A DNA stretch of 64,000 bases, taken from Tetraselmis striata. Its lineage: Eukaryota > Chlorophyta > Chlorodendrophyceae > Chlorodendrales > Chlorodendraceae. Position 1 is the stretch's first letter; every line of letters starts with the position of its first letter. Location of the stretch: positions 434,001 through 498,000 of the forward strand of contig VCJN01000708.1 in NCBI GenBank assembly GCA_006384855.1, given 5' to 3'. A model generated the notes under the pieces. The model was not told the origin of the DNA, searched no databases, and worked only from the letters and a program-made list of their open reading frames with translations. This document shows, one piece after another, positions 14,501 to 26,055 of this stretch. The translations under genes and the position numbers were made by a program.

Positions 14501-17500
14501 TGACGAGCGTGCCCCGTGGCGGCTGGCCAGGCGTGGGTGGCGCAGCAGCTGCCGCCGCTCATCCGCGGACCGCTCACCAGCATCATGGCGCAGTGCGAGG
14601 CGGAGGACTTTGACCCCGACCAGGTGGACATCGAGGCCCTGGCGCAGGTGCGGTCCCGCGCCGCAAGCAAGGGTGCCGGGGGGAGAAGCGGTTGTGGAGG
14701 GGGGAATTGTGCCTACAGGTGCCGTCGGGCAATAACCCTGCTGCGGATCTGGTCCTTTACTACCCATCAGAGGCCGTATCTTGACGGAACAATGGCTGCG
14801 GCAAATGTCCCTGTGCGGGTGCCGACTCACGTATGATAACCCCTGGCATAAGCCTCAAGTCGGGCTTGCATGCCTATAAGAAGATTCAGGGCTACAGCCA
14901 GGCACCCAATTTCGGCCGGGTGATCCCCTCAAGCCACCGCCAGGCCACCGGGCTGGGCAGATTTAACCATACCATACCATAGAACTAAATGCGATCCGCG
15001 GGGCCAAAAAATAATGAAGTGTTTCGCACATTCGTGTCGCAGTGTTCGCGCTTATTCTGAATTGTTTCTCCGTTTCTATATGTTTTCAAGGGGGGGGGGT
15101 TCAAAAAGGTATTTATCCGCAGACCGTTTGTGTTTGTACTGTAAAAGAGCATTCGCCATGGTTTCGCTACAGTTTTAGTCAAGATTGAGCCACTGACAGG
15201 CGGGGCAGATTCTCACCTAGTTCTCACCTAGGCTTAGTACCGCGTCGCACCCATCCCCCCGTGAGGCGCCATCCTCTGCTGCCCGTAGCTACTAGCCGGC
15301 GGTGCGCGATGACATAAGTCATAGCATGGAGACACGGACGTCAGCGCCGTAGCGAGATCCGTTTCGATACAAACCTGTCGCCTCGGTGCGTAGAGCGGAC
15401 AACTTCAGAGACAAATTCATTCAGTACGCACCCAGGGACCCACCACATTCCAAAGTGAGAGTTTCACCGGCGCTTGGTTTCGGAGAGCAAAACGGGGAGT
15501 CTATCTTATCACGCAGGCACCCGCCCTCATTGAGGTGAGGATGGAGTGCGTATACGGGAGCCGGCCGGTCGTGAAGGTTTTGGTGCCGTGGGTGTGTCAA
15601 CATGTGTGTCACGGTATGCTAACGGTGTGGTGCTGCATGTCCACGTGACCCGCGGGCCAACGGATCAAAGGCCGCTCCTTCCCCTGCTTGTGCACTTGTG
15701 TTGCGCACTCTAGCACCACACCGATGCATTGCACAACACGGACGGTTGCGATACAGCATTTGCGCCCCTCAAAGGCAAAGGCAAAGCACAGCGCCGCGCA
15801 GGCGCCGGCCATGCTCTTGTTTAAAGATGGGACCACCTACTTACAGACCCATCCTGAGCCCGGTAAATGCGCACCGCCCCGGTTGTGCTGCCCCGCCCCC
15901 CCCCCCCCCCCCCCCCCTTCCAAGGCGCATTGCAACGCGACGGCGGGCGCGATGCTTGCGATCGGCATGCGCTACGCCGGCAGCGCCAACCACTCGGCGC
16001 AGCAGCTGCTGCACCGCTACTGCCTCTACTTCCTGCGCGCCAAGGGGAAGGCGCCAGACGTGGGCGGCGGCGCCGCGGCGGCGATGGGCTGCATCGACAA
16101 GCAGGTGCGCCTGCGCCGCTGCAGCGACTCGCCGCGTGCGGCACGCCGGATGACTGCATTCGGGTGCCCTGAGGTAAACATTCGCGGGAGTGAGTAGTGA
16201 GCGTTGTTGCGATCGTGCCGCCGCCGCACTATTTTTGCTGGAGATAACCTCCACAGCTATTAACATCGCCCAGCTGAGCAGTGTACTTCGTAGCAGGCAC
16301 CTCGAAGTGGTCCAGTAGGCAGTGTGCGTTGCCGACACCGGTGACCGAAGCTGCCCAAACTTGTGGCAGCATGGGCGCCACGAAGTGAAATGCATCGAAA
16401 TGGTTGTGATTGTGTGTACAAAACGCCGCCTGGTGTTGGGCTGCTTTATAATATGCGTCTATGCGTGCAGCAGCGGCTCCGCATGTCAGCGCTCCGCATG
16501 ACGGTGTCACTGGGCGCCAGCGAGCCCGACTCAATGCTCGACTACCTCACACTACCTCACATGGCGTGCTTTTGCGAACGTAGGTCCACATTGCCTGGCT
16601 GCGCCATGATTCACATACACCACGGGTGTTGGCGCACTTTCTCGAAAGCATTCATATAAGAAAGCCCCCGACGCTGGCCCTCCTGAACCCAAACCCATGT
16701 ATGGCAAACACAGCACGAAGCTAAGGAAATGCCGTCGGGCGCCTCCCACCCCCCAAAAGGCGTCTATTTCCAATTTATTATCAGTGCGCCGGCATCCGTA
16801 ACCCGCTGACATTGCGGCGACGGGGCGGCGTGCGAATGCTGCATGATGACTCTTGAGGACACTGCCACAGCGCTGATGCCTGATGTGACCCGCTGTGTGC
16901 GCGTCGGCCGCGGTCCCGGCCCGGCCCCGCAGGGCCTGGAGAACTGCGTGGGCGTGACCGCGCTGGGGCTGAGCCTGGTGATGGCCGGCACCGGCCACCT
17001 CCCCACGCTCAAGCTGCTGCGCGGCCTGCGCAAGCGCCTGGCGCCCGCGGCGATGCAGTCGGCCGTGATGTCCGCCATCCCCAACGCCGCCTTCAGCGGG
17101 ATCGGCGGCCTGACGTACGGCAACCACATGGCAGTGTCCATGGCCATCGGGTTCCTCTTCCTCGGCGGCGGCGCCTACACCTTCGCCACCAACAACGCTG
17201 CCATCGCGGCGCTCGTGGTGTCGCTGTTCCCGCGCTTCCCGCAGACGCCCACGGGGAACCGCTGCCACCTCCAGGCCTTCCGCCACCTGTATGTCATGGC
17301 GGCCGAGGTGTGCGCCCACTCCCCGGCAGTGCAACCCCGCGCAAATGTAGCCTGCGCGCTGAGTTTACGGTAGTGATACGCCTCTCCATTCCTTTTCCAT
17401 CGCCGCGCCTTTGGCCCGCTTTTTTTAGCTGTTGTGTCTGACCCCATGCGAAGGAGGAGGAAATATGGTCATTTGGAATTCTACGGGGTCCGATGGCGGG

Positions 17501-19968
17501 GTAGTAAGAACAATGCAAATATGAGAACCTGCCCTGCCTGCTATCAGTAGCCAAATGTAGACGAAACCGTAGTGGGGCTGTAGCAAATGTTATTATCGCT
17601 TGCATGCAAGCCCCAATTTGAGCCTCAGGATACAAAGGTTGTTACAGGTGCGTCGGAATACACTATGATCATAGCACAGTACATCTTGCTTCTCGGTGGT
17701 GCAGACTATTTCATTATTCCCTGTGCGACACGCGGACCCCATTGAATGTTCTGACACGGGAACAGTCTCAGCACCCCTCTTTCCTACCTTCACGGTGTCC
17801 TGCTCCCCCCGCAGCCGCGCTGCGTGACAGCGATCGACATCGACACGCGCTCGCCGGTGTACGTGCCGCTCGAGATCCAGCTCAAGGCGCCGCACGCGGC
17901 AGCGCCGCCGCCGCCGTTCACGCGGACCGCACCGTGTCTGCTACCGGAGCGCGAGGCGGTCCGCAGCGTGAAGATCAGCGGCCCGCGCTACTGGGCGCAG
18001 ACGGTGCAGGTACCCTACGGCCAGCAACCCCCCCCCCCCCCCCCCCAAGCGTGTTTGACTGCATTGGTGCCACTGCGCCACGTCCCATGTCCTGTACTGG
18101 TCGTCGCTCTCCTCTAGCATTTTCTCCATCTGAAAGACTGGAGCCCTCACCGCTGTTGCTCAATATGCATGCTCTATGTGTGTATCTATCTGTGGCTATC
18201 TTTTATGAGTATCAATATGTGCTTGCTCTGGATGTGCTCTCTCTGTGTATTTTATATACCGGTATATGTGCGCGCTTACTATGAACTGTTGAAATACAGC
18301 GGCAGTAGTAGCGCTATTGTGCGAGGTTGCGAGGTCAATCTTCCACGAACACTTTTCCGCATTGAATTTGTAAACATTTTTATATCAGTTATAACGGCGT
18401 CCGCGCTGTGCGTACAATATTCCACAAAGATTTTGCGGTCGAAAAGCGGCAGCGGCGCTTTGACTACAATATTCCACAAACATTACGCGATTGGAAGGCG
18501 GCGGGAGTTCAAATGTACAACATTCCACAAAAAAATCGCGATTGAAAAGCGGCGGCGGGTTTGTGTATTCAACATTTCACAAACATTTTGCGGTCGGAGG
18601 CGGCGCCGGCGCTGTCGGTACAACACTCCACAAACATTTCGCGATAGGAAAACAGCAATAGGACTGTGAGTACAACATTCCACAAAGAATTCGCCCTTGG
18701 ACAGCAGTGGCGGGACTGCGAGTACACCATTCCAAACTCATTTCGCGACCAACAGGCGGCGGCGGGGCCATGATAACAACATTCACAAACATTTTGCGAT
18801 CAGAAAGCGGCGGCGGGGATGCAAGTTCAACATTCCACAATCATTTTACAATTGATATAGCAGCGGCTGGAATGCGAGTACGACATTCTACAACATTTCG
18901 CAATTGAAATAAAGCGGCAGCGGGTCTGCGAGTACAACATTCCACAAACATTTCGCGCCAACAGATTCGGCGGGCCTGCAAGTACAGCAGTTTGAACACG
19001 AACATACACATGTGTGTATTTCCAGCTGGGGTTTAACGCAGGGTTCTCAACTGCTATTACTTTAAATCACAAGGGTATTTACACTAGTACCCCAGCTCGC
19101 CCCCTTCCTTGCCTATGTACTCATGTAGATGTCGACCTTTTATCGGTGAGAACGAATTCCGTGACGTGACTTGGCGCACCTGCACCGCGTGAAGAAGCAA
19201 TACATCCGTGGCAGCTATGGGTTGTTTGAGATTATGTTTCCACTTCACTCAAGTTTCCGACTTCACGAAACCCCACCCGCTTTTGGGGTAAGAGACTAGC
19301 GACTTGCAGAATGGGCGGACTCGGATGCCACGGTCAACCTCCATCCATCAACATGAACTCCTGTTGTGCGCAGGGCAAGCAGCTCAGCGCGCTGTACCGC
19401 CACCGCACGCTGTTTGTCAAGCGCAAGGCGGGTGCGCTGCCGTACGCAGACGACGCCAATGGCGTGCGCTCGCTGCTGTCGCGCTTCTTCTCGCACAGCG
19501 CGGACTCAGTGGCCGTCCCTGGCGGCGCCCTGTCGCGCGGGGGCGGCTCTGGCGGCAGTGCGACAGACCTGGTGCGCTGCCCCTGGCAGGCTCACCCGCA
19601 TGGCTTGTGAACACTCAATGTGTGCGCATGCGTGCGTGAGATCGCACATGTGGGTGCGTGTTTAATTATATGCCTAATTACGCCTATCTATATGATTACT
19701 ATACACCTGTTAATGTCTACTTCTTTGACCTCCCCGTATATATTCGTAGCTGTTATACAGGTGCCGACGTACCCAGTAAGAACCCCTATTGCAAGGCTCA
19801 GTTGGCCGTGCATGCACCAGTAACCTATACGAATGAAGCTTTCACTATAGTCTCATCTGCATTTGGACACTGGTAGGCAGGGCAGGTTCTTGTTCGCAGC
19901 GTCCGTTTTTACCGCGTCAGCGCGCATGAATGTTTTACTTGCATGCACTGTCCTGTTTTGTATATATT

Positions 19969-20009
<41 letters not shown>

Positions 20010-23000
20010 GCGCAGCCGTACGCCAATCTAGCGCAGCAAGCTCGGTGCAGACATGAGAGGAAACATGCATGTACACAGCTTTGTGGTCCCTCATCGCCTA
20101 CCCGTGGCGCCCCTGGACATTCCCTTGCCCGGGATGAGTGTGCTGGTTGATGTGACGGCGCATGCGATGGAGTCCCGGCTGGTTGTGCAAGTGGTGTGGC
20201 GCCGTCTGCCCGCGTGAGTGGCACCACGCTCTCTGCTGATCCTCTGACCCGGCCGCCTGGATGTGGCGCACGCAGATCCACCTCTGCAGCACCTTCTCGG
20301 CCTCCCCGTTCGTGACGGCCTTCGCGCAGCGCGTGTGCGCGGAGCAGCCGCCTGGACTGCGCGCCACGGGGCGGGGCGGTAACGCCGCGCTGTCCGCCGA
20401 GTTCCAGGTCCCCCCCCCCCCCCCTTCCCCACCCCCACCCCCACTACCGCTACCCCTGGACATCTGCGCGTGTGCAGTCTGGTGCCGTACCAGAATGTGG
20501 AGAGGGTCAGTTGATGGACTTCTAGCTGTCTCAGGGTTTCATAGGTTTGATAATTTAGGGTTTATGGTCCTTAGAACCTAAATTGACTTTTAGATAGGTT
20601 GATTGACCGAATGACTGATTGATTGACGTTTTGGCGTCTTAGGGCTTGATTTTAGGTCTTATGGATCGTGGTCCTTAACCCTGATTAGAACCTAAAACCC
20701 TGCATCGACGCGTTTCTACATTGATGTAAATTGATGGATGGATGGATGGTTGGTCGGTTGGTTGCTTGGCTGGTTGAAGATCCGCCGGCCGCCCCTCAGG
20801 CCTTCTGCCGCGAGGTGCTGTACGAGTGCATCACGCTGGAGAAGCCGCACATGCTGCTGCCGTACCTCGCGCTGTACACCTGGCAGCAGGAGCTGCTCGG
20901 CGCGGACGCCCACGGCCTGCAGACGCTCAGCGGTGCGCGGCCCGCCCTGCCCGCGCACCCGCACTCAAGTGATGCCGGCTAACCAGCTGCTGTGCCAGTC
21001 CTGACCGCAATTGGGGCTGGCATGGGCAGGACGGGAACATGGATGCCTTAGCTAGGTCTCTTGTAGTAGTTGCAGGGTTTCCAAGTAGGGTCTCCTGCAA
21101 ACCGTAAAAGCGCTGAGAGTGCAGGCTGAACGCGCACAAACGTTGACCCCCTCACCCCCTTCGGCTGACATGGATAGACATAAATAACACAGCTACGGGT
21201 GCTGACGTGGTATGATTAAGAACACTGCGAATATAAGAGCCTGCCCTTCCTCTGTCAGAGGTCAGACTCAGAGGAAACTGTAGGGAATGTTATTATGGGC
21301 TGCTAGGGGGCCAGATTAAGGGCTTGTGATGGCCAGGGTCCTTATATATACTGTACACACGTCGGCTGTCGTCACCGCGCGTATATTGTTCAAAAGAATG
21401 TGCATATAGTCGCACCCTGTAGCAGCATCAGTGCGCAGTTGACCGAATTTGTACCACAGTCCACAAAATATTGCCGCGATGGTGCAGAAACCATTAAAAA
21501 ACACCTTGTTTGAAAAGGCAGGATGGGGTACTTAAGCAATGATGCGGTGCATATATCTTTTTGCCTTTCTGCTGTTTATTATACTGTGCCGCCGCCGCGC
21601 CGCGCTTTATTTATATCATTTTTTCCCATTTAATTCACTATCATCACGCCTCAGACTACCAACAGACTACCATGCGGTGACTCCCGTCCCCCGGCCTGTG
21701 TGGCCTGCTTGCAGGCGCGGCGGGCGCCACGCAGGCGGTACTCAGCCTGAAACTGGTGCGCGAGTACTACCACAGCGGCGCGGCCGAGGCGACCGCAGCT
21801 GTCGCCGAGGCCGGCGGCGACCTGCAGGCCGACGCCGACGACGCATACGGCGCCCTGCAGGGCGAGCTGTGGGAGCCGCTGCTGCAGGCGCCGTTCGTGG
21901 AGGGGCTGTGGCAGCAGCTGGCGGGCCGCTGGCAGGCGCTGGGATTTGCCCGCGCCGTGCCGGGGCAGCCGGGGCCCGCTCCTTCCGCGGGCGGGGCGGG
22001 CGCGCCGTCGTCGCCGCTGCTGCCGGCGTACATCTCCGCGGGCGGGTTCCCCCTGCCCGCGCTGGCCAAGGTGCGCCGCCGCCGGGCTCGCCTCTGGGTG
22101 TGCGCCACCCCGTGCCATCTTGATCTCCCGTGCGGGCCTTTCAAACTCGCGAACGAATGTGGAGCCAAGATCGCGTCGAGGCGTCTTCGGTGCGCGTCGA
22201 GTGCGGTCCGTGTGACGTTGCGGCGCCATGTCGAATCGGTTTGTCCTGTGTTTTCGTCGGAGCAGGCCACTGGGCCGGTTATTTCACTTCTCCTCTGCCG
22301 TATTTACCCCACACAGTCCCCTGCCCCACTGGGGCGGTCGTAAAGCAATAATGCACACCGTCGTCGGAGTGGCACCAGTGACACCGTCTCGGCGGTGGCG
22401 CTGTAGGCAGCGAGCCAGTAACGCGGAGCCGGGTTATAACCCTGCGTTAAATTTCGTACACCATATCTATAGCTATGGTGTACCGCCTGGAATTTTTATC
22501 GCGCACTCCGGACGAGTACACGTACGAGCAGGGCAATACCGCGGTCGTCCGGTATAAGCGCACGCGGCTGCTGTCACAGCTATGCCCCCCCCCCCCCCCC
22601 CTGACTCCCTCACCGGCTTTCACCTCCGCCTCCCCGCGTGATTCAGGAGCCGGCTTGGCGGCAGCAGCTCTTCGGCAGCTTCCTGGCAGCGCACGACGTG
22701 CCCAATGGCGCCAGCCTGAAGCAAGCCTGCCGGGCGCTCTGTGCCGCCGCCGCCCTGGGTGCCGCCAGGTGCGGTGCCTCCCACCCCCCCCCCCCCCCCC
22801 ATTTGCCTGTGCGGACCCTCTGGACGGGTGCCTGCCTCTCTCACCGCAGCCACCTTATTACGCGGCTAAAAGCTACCTGTTATGAGCCCCTCGCAACTCG
22901 AGGGACTGCCAAACCGTAACCACGATTTGGGTGCGCGGTGTATTATCGTTTTTAGACCCCTTCCTGCGAAGAGAGAAAGACCATGTCTTATTTGCAATTT

Positions 23001-23629
23001 GTTACTACTTTGTCCCCGGGCGAACCAGGCCAGCTGCCTCACGGCCCAGCCGCGCAAACCCGCATCGGGTCCGCTAATTAAAGCGCGTAATGTGCAGTGC
23101 AGCCCTCTGGATGCCGAGCTTGAAATATATCACAATCTTCCGACGCGATGCCGCTGAGCAATTCGTGTTTTGGACCCGCATACCCAATGGACGCTCGATG
23201 AACCCAACAGCGAAATGGCACTGTGACCACTGACGCCCGATTAGTTGGGACCGCTGTACCGCAACATCCCCACGTTGGCCTATAGCGGCCCCGCCCTACG
23301 CGCTTTACTCAGCGCTCACTATGCGGGTGGCCGACCTGGCGGGCCCTTCCCTGATTCTGGGGAAAGACAGCTTGTCAAGACGAAACAGAAAGCGCTTGAT
23401 TCCGTTGCAACAAATTTCAAATCTGGTCATCGAACTTCAAACACGGGAAAAGCACGCACATGCCTGCACTAATGCCCCAAGTGGTCCCCCCCCCCCCCCC
23501 CTTTGCCCCTCGTCATCCTGGCGCGCTCCCAGGCCGCCCACGCTCCCAGAGGTGAAGGCCCACCTGGAGGACGCCCCCGCGCACGCCGCGCTCCTGGTGG
23601 CCAACAACCTGCCCGCCACCGACGACTGA
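2543..23629 (+). CDS. APC1: Anaphase-promoting complex subunit 1 (27 exons)
   Basis: Largest scaffold subunit of the APC/C ubiquitin ligase, a nuclear cell-cycle regulator. Exons: 2543-2876, 3063-3214, 3312-3527, 3776-4641, 4823-5198, 6117-6341, 6898-7176, 7876-8093, 8501-8765, 9803-9946, 10061-10165, 10659-10835, 10985-11104, 11794-12408, 12864-13056, 13370-13647, 14196-14333, 14531-14647, 15925-16104, 16933-17307, 17815-18009, 19374-19571, 20276-20407, 20800-20932, 21715-22070, 22647-22768, 23533-23629. The phases close to 2201 residues. The N-terminal beta-propeller region holds WEVYWQGRHVVW. The proteasome/cyclosome (PC) repeats lie at about 1250-1430 (FHNGVAAGLRMAP, HAGMLMALGL, GYALAAGMALGL), followed by HTHF/DYVRPDFILLRML-type and NRCHLQAFRHLYV segments, all matching the plant APC1 order. 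The protein is longer than plant APC1 (about 1700), owing to Ala/Gly/Pro-rich inserts in exons 1, 4, 5 and 16. Least certain are the start of exon 10 (9735 also fits), the exon 13 donor (GTTCTG) and the last two exons. Confidence 0.93.
5691..5794. repeat. GA/GGGA microsatellite in APC1 intron 5
   Basis: An almost pure purine run of GA dinucleotides with G blocks, about 100 bases, within the 918-base fifth intron. The strand shows C/T on the template side. Confidence 0.9.
9069..9418. repeat. AT-rich tandem array in APC1 intron 9
   Basis: About 350 bases of imperfect repeats of ATATAACA, CAATATATA and CAGCATATG words. It is the most AT-rich stretch inside APC1, inside an otherwise GC-rich gene. 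The repeat unit varies, so no single period fits. Confidence 0.85.
9430..9600 (+). mobile_element. MITE-like element, copy 1 (most complete)
   Basis: 171 bases, starting CGGGTGCCGAC and ending CCAGCACCCG, so the ends form a terminal inverted repeat of about 10 bases. The inside carries ATTATAAGAGCAT, TGGTGTCGTCTGTATTTGACC and CCAGGGCAGGTCCTTAT, shared with the other copies listed. It contains no ORF. It lies in APC1 intron 9. Confidence 0.75.
10265..10418 (+). mobile_element. MITE-like element, copy 2
   Basis: Carries ACGTATGAGAACCC, then TACGTCTACACTTCACCTCTG, GGCAGGGCAGGTTCCTATTC and a GCGCCGGCAG end. It is in APC1 intron 11 in the sense orientation. The left terminal repeat is eroded. Confidence 0.7.
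12620..12760 (-). mobile_element. MITE-like element, copy 3
   Basis: Inverse orientation: CCGCCCTGCCTGCCAGATG, then a TTGCATGCAAGCCC block and a GCCCCGGCACCGG end. It is in APC1 intron 14. The inverse orientation within the same gene shows that these copies are separate insertions and not one tandem duplication. Confidence 0.7.
13870..14030 (+). mobile_element. MITE-like element, copy 4
   Basis: Carries AAGCCTCAATTTGG, ACGTATGAGAA, TTTTGTCTTCATCTGACCTC, GGCAGGCAGCGCAGGTTCTC and a GTGCCAGCACCCG end. It is in APC1 intron 16. Confidence 0.7.
14816..14886 (+). mobile_element. MITE-like element, copy 5 (left half only)
   Basis: Starts CGGGTGCCGACTCACGTATG and continues with CATAAGCCTCAAGTCGGGCT and TGCATGCCTATAAGAAG, then similarity stops. 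It is in APC1 intron 18. Confidence 0.65.
15130..15222 (+). mobile_element. MITE-like element, copy 6 (right half only)
   Basis: Contains GTAAAAGAGCATTCGCCATGG, TTTCGCTACAGTTTTAGTCA and GACAGGCGGGGCAGATTCTC, matching the middle and right of the family. It is also in APC1 intron 18 and may be the separated half of copy 5. Confidence 0.5.
17505..17655 (-). mobile_element. MITE-like element, copy 7
   Basis: Inverse orientation: GCAAATATGAGAACCTGCCC, TGTAGACGAAACCGTAGTGG, TTGCATGCAAGCCCCAATTT and AGGTGCGTCGG. It is in APC1 intron 20. Confidence 0.7.
18275..18985. repeat. 52-bp minisatellite, about 11 copies, in APC1 intron 21
   Basis: The anchor word ATTCCACAAACATTTCGCG (with variants) recurs at 18419, 18471, 18522, 18574, 18626, 18677, 18728, 18780, 18831, 18885 and 18938, so the period is 51-54 bases. 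Between anchors each unit carries a GCGGCGGCGGG block and TGCGAGTACAAC. A weaker first unit lies near 18340. Confidence 0.9.
19759..19918 (+). mobile_element. MITE-like element, copy 8
   Basis: Starts AGGTGCCGACGTACCCAGTA and carries AAGAACCCC, TATAGTCTCATCTGCATTTG and GGCAGGGCAGGTTCTTGTTC. It is in APC1 intron 22, just before a (GA)n run. Confidence 0.7.
19971..20006. repeat. (GA)18 microsatellite
   Basis: A pure GA dinucleotide run in APC1 intron 22, directly downstream of MITE-like copy 8. Confidence 0.95.
21195..21345 (-). mobile_element. MITE-like element, copy 9
   Basis: Inverse orientation: CGGGTGCTGACG, AAGAACACTGCGAATATAAG, GAGCCTGCCCTTCC and GGGAATGTTATTATGGGCTG. It is in APC1 intron 24. 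Confidence 0.65.
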
Positions 23630-24294
23630 GGTGGGCCCCCCAGCGCGGCCAAGCACGGTGGGGCGCATGGCGCACGACCCGCCACGGCACCCAAAAGTCC
23701 AGTCCTCACGGGCCAGCCCAGCCGGGCCCTCGGAGCAGCTCGGCTTGGGCGGCGGAGAGCAGCAAGTCGGCACGTTTTAATTCAATTTCGATCTGCGCCA
23801 CAGCGGCGTCACTCCAGGGGTAGTTTCGGCCGGACTACCTGCCGCACCAGCGTGCCGAACACATGCGCAAGGGTGCGCCGCATGCAATCAAGACCCCGCG
23901 TAGTGCGTCCGCAACCAGGACACGGGTTCCATGTGCTCCGCCCGCCGCTTGCCACGCTGCCGCCTCTGCTGCGTCCGAGGCGGCCCGCGGTTCTCACCGA
24001 CCACGGCAACCTGTGTCCCTTGGCTGCCTGCCGCCACTCGGGGGTACGCGCGCATGTTGGGCCGAAGAATACACACAACCCCTCCGCATCGGGGTGTATG
24101 CACTTTAAGGCCCAATCCATGCCGATGCGTGTGGTGTCTCCGGCGACTTCGATTAGGGGGGGGGGGGGGGGGGGCTTACAGCTAAGAACCGGTTGGTGAC
24201 CAATTATCGTGGCTAATATCATCTGGCAACCTGCTGCTGTGGGGCTTCACACACGCACTGCAGCGAACTTGTTTTGAGCACGCCACTTTTAATA

Positions 24295-24400
24295 CTCGAA
24301 CTCGAATGCAGTCGGCGGGGTCCAAACTGCTATATATATGTAGCAGATTCCTATTCGCAGTGTTCCTGTTACCGCAGCGGCACCCATAATTGAACCAGCG
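24295..24400 (+). mobile_element. MITE-like element, copy 10 (fragment)
   Basis: Shares ACTCGAATGC, GTAGCAGATTCCTATTCGCA and GTGTTCCTGTTACCGCAGCG with the right half of the family, ending in GGCACCC. It is between APC1 and the WWPF gene. Confidence 0.5.
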
Positions 24401-24722
24401 GCACCCATGGCGAGTTCAGATACCGCGTAACCACGCTTTGAATTTGCAGTATAATTCTTTTTTTAACCCCCCCCCCCCCCCCCCCAGCGCGCGCGCAAAG
24501 CACGATAGAGAAAAACTATATTATTTGTCTTGCTGATGAAATATATACAGCAGCGAATATTTCACGGGTCGTCCAGCTTGTTGCGCTGCATCAAATAACA
24601 ATTCATCATTTTCTGCGACAAGCCGCGAAGCCAATTTAATGGCATGGTGTATAGCCCTGCGATGTACAAGAGCAGATATTACAGATGGTGCTGACGGACG
24701 TCGTACTGGATGTATGTTACGT

Positions 24723-24839
24723 GACTGTTCGGCTGAGCTGGCGTAGTTTTTAGGGCAGGATGTTAATCCCATGGCAGCAGATGATGTTTCAGGAGTTAAT
24801 TGATGTGCAACAGTCAGCTTCCAGCACAGCCGAACAGTC
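24723..24839. repeat. 19-bp inverted repeat
   Basis: GACTGTTCGGCTGAGCTGG at 24723-24741 is the reverse complement, with one mismatch, of the 19 bases at 24821-24839. The 79-base spacer has no ORF. It could be a small foldback element or a hairpin; no flanking duplication was found. Confidence 0.6.
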
Positions 24840-25841
24840 GCTGTCGCCAGTAGATAGCTGGCATCACCCCCTCCTGCTGTAGGTACACATGCAGGAGATC
24901 GACATACAACGCCGCAGACAGTGACAGTGTCCAGCAGCGGATGAGCCGCCCTTCCGAGCACCTCCGCCGCCACCTCAACCCTAGCCTGAGCCTCCCCCGC
25001 CTGGGCCTGCTATCCGGCCAACTACAAGCTATGCAGCCCTAGGAGGCGGCTACCTGTACTCGGGCCGTAAGACAGCTGACCTGGTTCGCCCGGGAACAAA
25101 GTCGTAAGAAGTTTACAATTTCAAATCTTGTATTTCTGCCAGTCTTCCAGGCACACAGGCCAGACGTCTTACAGCCCGGCTGCATGAGCCCGCATAGGGT
25201 CGGCCGTAGCGCCCGTTGCATGCGGCCCTCTGCCTGCCAATTCATGGGGCAGTATTACAAAGAAATCGTGTCCTTCCAGGGTTGTGTATGCCCTTCTGTG
25301 GCTTAAACCCTACCACAAACCACCAACATACATAATCACGCTTCCGCAGACCATTGTCCAGAACACCCCCGCTTCCGCAGTGAGGGGGGAATAAGCAGCG
25401 GCATGGAAGGAGGAGGGGGACGGACACCGAGGAGGATGGTCGGAACCTGCATCCGTAGTCCCTAGGGTTCCCATAGCGGCTGGATGAAGCAGGCCCTAAA
25501 AGCAACTCGGCTTGGGCGGTGCGTGGAGAGCAGCAAGTCAGGACGCTGTAATTCGATTTCAATGTCTTTGGCTTTCCCTTGGAGTTGTCGTGCTCCGGCG
25601 CTTGATGCCAGGCCATGCAGTCGGTCCCTGTTGTCCGCCATGCCATGTGGATGCCAAACATCTCGAGGGCCTTCCGAGCCGCGCGGCCGTGGGTCATGTT
25701 GGGGCGCATGCCCGTAGGGCGCTTGTGATGCACCCATGGCAAAGTCGTGTTAAAATGTATGCAGGACGCTTGTTGTCCTCGTGGGTGAGGGAGCGCTTCC
25801 ACGAGATTTCAACAGTCATCCAGGAGTCCGTAGTTGCTACA

Positions 25842-25846
25842 TTACA
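25842..25846 (-). promoter_or_regulatory. TGTAA polyadenylation-type word
   Basis: TGTAA is the usual polyadenylation signal of green algae. This one is on the minus strand about 210 bases behind the stop of the WWPF gene, a plausible 3' UTR length. Confidence 0.3.
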
Positions 25847-26055
25847 CGGGCAATGTGCGGATCGGGGAGGACCTTGGTGCTGTTATACAGGACTGTACTC
25901 CGACCTGAACTTAGTTCGTTGGACGCCCTCGCTTTACGCAGTTAAATAAGCTAAAGGAGGTATGGGCGGTTAAAGGGACTTGATAGGGTTTGCATTAGGG
26001 TTCAGAGTTGGGTGGTTGTGATTTATTCGCCGCCGCGTCGCGGGAAGGGTGGCGC

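Larger units (their letters stand above)
23630..26055. other. Intergenic between APC1 and the WWPF gene
   Basis: No confident gene. The segment holds a G20 run (24157-24176), a C22 run (about 24469-24485), a partial MITE-like copy and a long inverted repeat. It also holds a diverged pair: 23740-23800 and 25500-25565 both carry GCTTGGGCGG, then GAGAGCAGCAAGTC, then an AATTCRATTTCRAT word. Minus-strand frames of this pair read IEIELKRADLLLS and IEIELQRPDLLLS, suggesting remnants of one duplicated coding sequence. A minus frame at 24521-24973 is open for 150 codons without recognisable motifs. Confidence 0.45.

Noticed and set aside
16480..16560. An extra APC1 exon between exons 19 and 20
   Set aside because: The frame SALRMTVSLGASEPDSMLDYL looks protein-like, but exons 19 and 20 already join in phase as in plant APC1, and no matching segment is expected there.
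18419..18957. CRISPR array suggested by regular 52-base spacing
   Set aside because: The whole unit repeats, with no unique spacers and no cas genes, in an intron of a eukaryotic gene; it is a minisatellite.
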